DNA from: Gemmatimonadota bacterium
GTDB taxonomy: Bacteria > Gemmatimonadota > Gemmatimonadetes > Gemmatimonadales > Gemmatimonadaceae
DNA length: 8,182 nt
Direction of reading: 5' to 3'
Assembly: GCA_947457715.1 (NCBI GenBank)
Contig: CANGXK010000106.1
Location: forward strand, 1 to 8,182
Part shown: piece by piece, positions 5,774 through 8,182 of the stretch
How positions within the stretch are numbered: the stretch's first letter is position 1
How the letters are laid out: each line of letters begins with the position of its first letter
Made by a program: the position numbers and the translations under genes
Notes under the pieces: model-generated
The model's input: only the letters and a program-made list of their open reading frames with translations
Databases searched by the model: none
What the model was told of the DNA's origin: nothing

Positions 5774-7116
5774 GAGCGACCGTCGAGGCTGACATCGGCG
5801 GCGATGACGGCATGGAGCAGCACGTCAGCGCCGTTCGTGATGTCCTCGGCCCGGGAGAACTCCTTCGGCGAATGACTGATGCCACCCACACTCGGAATGA
5901 AAATCATCGCCATGGGGGCGATGTGTGCGATCTCCTGCGCATCGTGTCCGGCGCCGCTGGGCATGCGCTGCGACGACAGGCTGAGCGCAGTGGCGCTGGA
6001 CTCGATCCAGTTCATCACGGCAGGATCGGAGATGGCCGGCTTGCTGTCGGTGAGGCGCTTGAAGGCAAAGGTGGTCTTGGTGGCGGCACCGATCTCGCGG
6101 GCGAGCCGGTCGAAGACCTCGGTGAAGTGCTCGATCTTGGTTTGGTCGAGGTCGCGCAGGTCGACCGTCATCACGACCTGTCCGGGAATCACATTGGTGG
6201 TGTTGGGCGACACCACCATGCGGCCCACGGTGGCCACCTGCCGACCGGGTTCGGCGCGCACGGCATCGTTCACCGCCACGGTGAACTTGGCGGCGGCGAG
6301 CATGGCATCCTGTCGCTGATCCATGGGGGTGGCGCCGGCGTGGTTGGCGAAGCCGACAATCGTGACTTCGAACCAGCGCAGTCCCACGATGCCCTGCACC
6401 ACGCCGATCTGCTTGCCGGCCTTTTCGAGCAGGCCCCCCTGTTCGATGTGCAGCTCGATGTAACAGGCGATGTCGCCTTTCTTCTTCACCGATTCGGACA
6501 GACGCGACACATCGCCGCCGATGATGCCGATGCCGTCGCGGATGGTCTTGCCGGAGCGCGCGACCTTGGCGAGTTCCGCGTCGGTCATTTCGCCGATGGC
6601 CGTCTTGCTGCCGGTGGTGCCGCCTTCCTCGTTCTGCCAGATCACGACATCGAGCGGATGCCGCAGGCGCGTGCCCTGCTCGCGCAGCGTACGCGCCACT
6701 TCGATGGCGCCGAACGACCCCACGGGGCCGTCGAAGTTGCCACCGTCGGTGACGGAGTCGATGTGCGAGCCGATGAGAATCGGCGCGAGGGCGCGATCGG
6801 TTCCCTCGAGTCGCGCGTAGATATTGCCGGCGGTATCGATGCGGGGGGCGAGTCCGGCGTCGCGCAGCAGCTGCATGGTGAAGGCGCGTCCGGCCAGATC
6901 GGCCTCGGAGTACGCCACGCGATTGATGCCGGTGGGCGTGCGACCGATGCTATCGAATTTGGTGAGCCACTCGTTGAGGCGGGCGCCATTCACGCGCAGG
7001 GGCGCGGCGGCGGGCGACGCGCGGAATGGCGAACGCGCGGCCTCAGACAGATACGGCATGAGCAACGGCATCGACGCCAGCGCACCGGCGTGACCGAGAA
7101 AGGTACGGCGCTTCAT
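5770..7116 (-). CDS. Tat-exported M20 amidase of the hydantoinase/carbamoylase (allantoate amidohydrolase-like) family
   Basis: 448 residues. The N-terminus MKRRTFLGHAGALASMPLLM carries a twin-arginine motif (RRTFL), so the enzyme should be exported folded and metal-loaded. Family motifs follow: GSHIDSV (116-122), GGNFDGPVG (125-133), WQNEEGG (160-166), ELHIEQGG (221-228), NHAGATPMDQRQDAM (258-272), TNVIPG (307-312), DLRD (319-322), GAGHDA (388-393) and GISHSP (412-417). Expected metal ligands are H118, D129 (bridging), E164, H223 and H415, with E163 as general base. The H118-D129-E164 spacing equals that I recall for E. coli allantoate amidohydrolase (81, 92, 127). All key residues are present, so it should be active. 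The family cleaves N-carbamoyl-L-amino acids, allantoate, ureidoglycolate or related amides; which one applies here is open. It starts 3 bp after the PLP-enzyme stop and overlaps the permease start by 4 bp. Confidence 0.9.
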   Translation of the reverse strand: MKRRTFLGHAGALASMPLLMPYLSEAARSPFRASPAAAPLRVNGARLNEWLTKFDSIGRTPTGINRVAYSEADLAGRAFTMQLLRDAGLAPRIDTAGNIYARLEGTDRALAPILIGSHIDSVTDGGNFDGPVGSFGAIEVARTLREQGTRLRHPLDVVIWQNEEGGTTGSKTAIGEMTDAELAKVARSGKTIRDGIGIIGGDVSRLSESVKKKGDIACYIELHIEQGGLLEKAGKQIGVVQGIVGLRWFEVTIVGFANHAGATPMDQRQDAMLAAAKFTVAVNDAVRAEPGRQVATVGRMVVSPNTTNVIPGQVVMTVDLRDLDQTKIEHFTEVFDRLAREIGAATKTTFAFKRLTDSKPAISDPAVMNWIESSATALSLSSQRMPSGAGHDAQEIAHIAPMAMIFIPSVGGISHSPKEFSRAEDITNGADVLLHAVIAADVSLDGRS

Positions 7117-7119
7117 GAA

Positions 7120-8182
7120 TCAGCCTCGGGCGGCGATGGTGCGGATGGCGGCCGCCAGCTTGTCGGCGTCGGCGGGGGTGTTGTACAGCGTGGGCGTGAC
7201 GCGCACGCAATCGCCCTTGGCGAGTCCGGTGCGCTGAAAGGTGAAGATGCCGAATTCGTCGTGCAGCGTGGCGGCGAGGGCGCGATTGGCGTCGCCGGTG
7301 CCGCGGTTATGCAGGCGGAAGCCGGTGATGGCCCCGGTGAGCGTGGCGTCTTCGGGGGTGAGAATGTTCACGCCCTTCACATCGGCCACGGCATGCACCC
7401 AGCGGTCGCGCAGATAGCGCAGCCGGGCGGCCTTTTGCGGAATGCCGATGCCGAGCTGGAAGTCGATGGCATCGGGAATGGCCATCACGGTGGCGAAGTG
7501 CGTGGTGCCGGTGTGAATGCGACTCTCGATGCGGTCGAGCGGCGCACTTTCGTCGGCATGCGCGCGATCGATCGCACTCAGGCGGTCTTCGCGGATGTAC
7601 AGCGCGCCGGCGCCGATGGGGGCGCCGATCCACTTGTGGAGATTGAGCCCCACGAAGTCGGCGCCCATGTCGGCCATCGTGAGCGGCACCTGTCCGAACG
7701 AGTGTGCGGCATCGACCACCACGTCCACACCGCGCGCCTTGGCCAGCGCGGTGATCTCACCGACCGGCAGCAACAATCCGGTTTTGTTGTTGCAATGCGT
7801 GAGCAGCAGCAGCCTGGTGCGCGGATTGGCGTCGAGCGCCTTGGTGTATAGCGCCAGAATGTTGTCGTGCGACGCCGGCTCGGGGATGTCGAGCGTGACC
7901 ACCTTCGCCTGGCACCGCGCGGCCAGCGCATTCATGGCCCACTGCATCGCGTTGTAATCGAGGTCGGCGTACATGATCGTGTCGCCGGGCTGCACGCGGT
8001 TGTACTGCCCGATCAGCGCCTGCAAGGCTTCCGTGGCGCCGCGCGTGAACGCCAATTCGGTGGGCTTGGCCCCCACGAAGGTGGCCACGCGCCCACGGGC
8101 GGTGCGGAACATGGCGGGATACTCGCGCCGAGCGAAGTAGGAACTTTCGCTGTTGGCGCGATCGATATACCGGTGATACGCC
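7120..8182 (-). CDS. Class V aminotransferase-fold PLP enzyme, CefD/EgtE-like (N-terminus off the window)
   Basis: The frame is open from the right edge (visible residues start AYHRYIDRANSESSYFARRE) to TGA at 7120-7122, 353 full codons. An ATG at 8112 is internal, since the 23 residues before it read as normal family sequence. Numbered from that Met, FTRGATEAL (22-30) binds the PLP phosphate region, VVVDAAHSFGQVPL (131-144) supplies Asp134, which contacts the PLP ring nitrogen, and His137, and LNLHKWIGAPIGAGALYI (156-173) contains the Schiff-base lysine K160. This matches class V enzymes such as isopenicillin N epimerase, cysteine desulfurase-like proteins and EgtE; the NLHKW/GAG pattern is nearest to the CefD-like branch as I know it. 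Likely reactions are racemisation, beta-elimination or C-S/C-N lyase chemistry on an amino acid. Whether it is exported like its neighbour cannot be seen. It is the first visible gene of the leftward operon. Confidence 0.88.
   Translation of the reverse strand, partial: AYHRYIDRANSESSYFARREYPAMFRTARGRVATFVGAKPTELAFTRGATEALQALIGQYNRVQPGDTIMYADLDYNAMQWAMNALAARCQAKVVTLDIPEPASHDNILALYTKALDANPRTRLLLLTHCNNKTGLLLPVGEITALAKARGVDVVVDAAHSFGQVPLTMADMGADFVGLNLHKWIGAPIGAGALYIREDRLSAIDRAHADESAPLDRIESRIHTGTTHFATVMAIPDAIDFQLGIGIPQKAARLRYLRDRWVHAVADVKGVNILTPEDATLTGAITGFRLHNRGTGDANRALAATLHDEFGIFTFQRTGLAKGDCVRVTPTLYNTPADADKLAAAIRTIAARG
7124..7127 (-). promoter_or_regulatory. Ribosome binding site of the amidase, inside the PLP-enzyme gene
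   Basis: On the minus strand GAGG lies within the last codons of the PLP-enzyme gene, 7 nt before the amidase ATG at 7116. Together with the 3 bp gap this points to one mRNA and likely re-initiation by terminating ribosomes. Confidence 0.5.

Noticed and set aside
5812..7851. A 679-codon plus-strand frame covering the amidase and PLP-enzyme genes
   Set aside because: It is longer than either real gene but reads as His/Gly/Ala/Arg-rich low-complexity protein with no motifs. The minus strand in the same span shows complete catalytic motifs of two families. Long antisense frames are expected in GC-rich genes.
7120..8112. ATG at 8112 as the true start of the PLP enzyme
   Set aside because: The in-frame sequence before it continues as plausible class V aminotransferase sequence to the window edge, so the gene starts outside the window.

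Overview
The window is GC-rich bacterial chromosome carrying six protein genes, two of them cut by the window edges, with short intergenic gaps. I see no RNA gene, CRISPR array, insertion sequence or integrase. Three of the five proteins whose N-termini are visible carry export signals, one of them twin-arginine, and one is a probable outer-membrane barrel, so the cell is probably a diderm. The GC content, signal peptides ending in Ala-Gln, a DUF5686-like barrel protein and the abundance of exported M20 hydrolases would suit Gemmatimonadota or a relative. This placement is an inference from style, not a match.

Left part: a probable outer-membrane protein reads leftwards off the window (start at 1979). 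It is divergent from a secreted AbgB-type M20 amidohydrolase (2169-3881, plus strand). The 189 bp between them holds a palindromic block (2024-2044) and, in the probable leader of the amidohydrolase, a long inverted repeat (2087-2132) with a possible competing fold. The amidohydrolase ends against a large convergent hairpin (3896-3957).

Right part: all genes are on the minus strand and read right to left. A PLP-dependent class V aminotransferase/epimerase-like gene (enters from beyond 8182, ends 7120) is followed 3 bp later by a Tat-signal M20 amidase of the hydantoinase/carbamoylase/allantoate amidohydrolase family (7116-5770). That gene overlaps by 4 bp an APC-family amino-acid permease (5773-4448). 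A 134-residue protein of unknown function follows after 79 bp (4368-3964), perhaps beyond a weak terminator and with its own good ribosome binding site.

The most economical reading of the right-hand cluster is a nitrogen/amino-acid scavenging operon: an exported amidase frees an amino acid or ureido compound outside the cytoplasm, the permease imports it, and the PLP enzyme converts an amino acid. The substrate cannot be read from sequence. The left-hand exported AbgB-like hydrolase fits the same amide-hydrolysis theme but is transcribed separately. I found no clear evidence of a wholly new system. The best leads are a Cys-to-Glu change at the expected metal-ligand position of the AbgB-like enzyme, the Tat-exported carbamoylase-type operon, the orphan 134-residue protein, and the leader inverted repeat.
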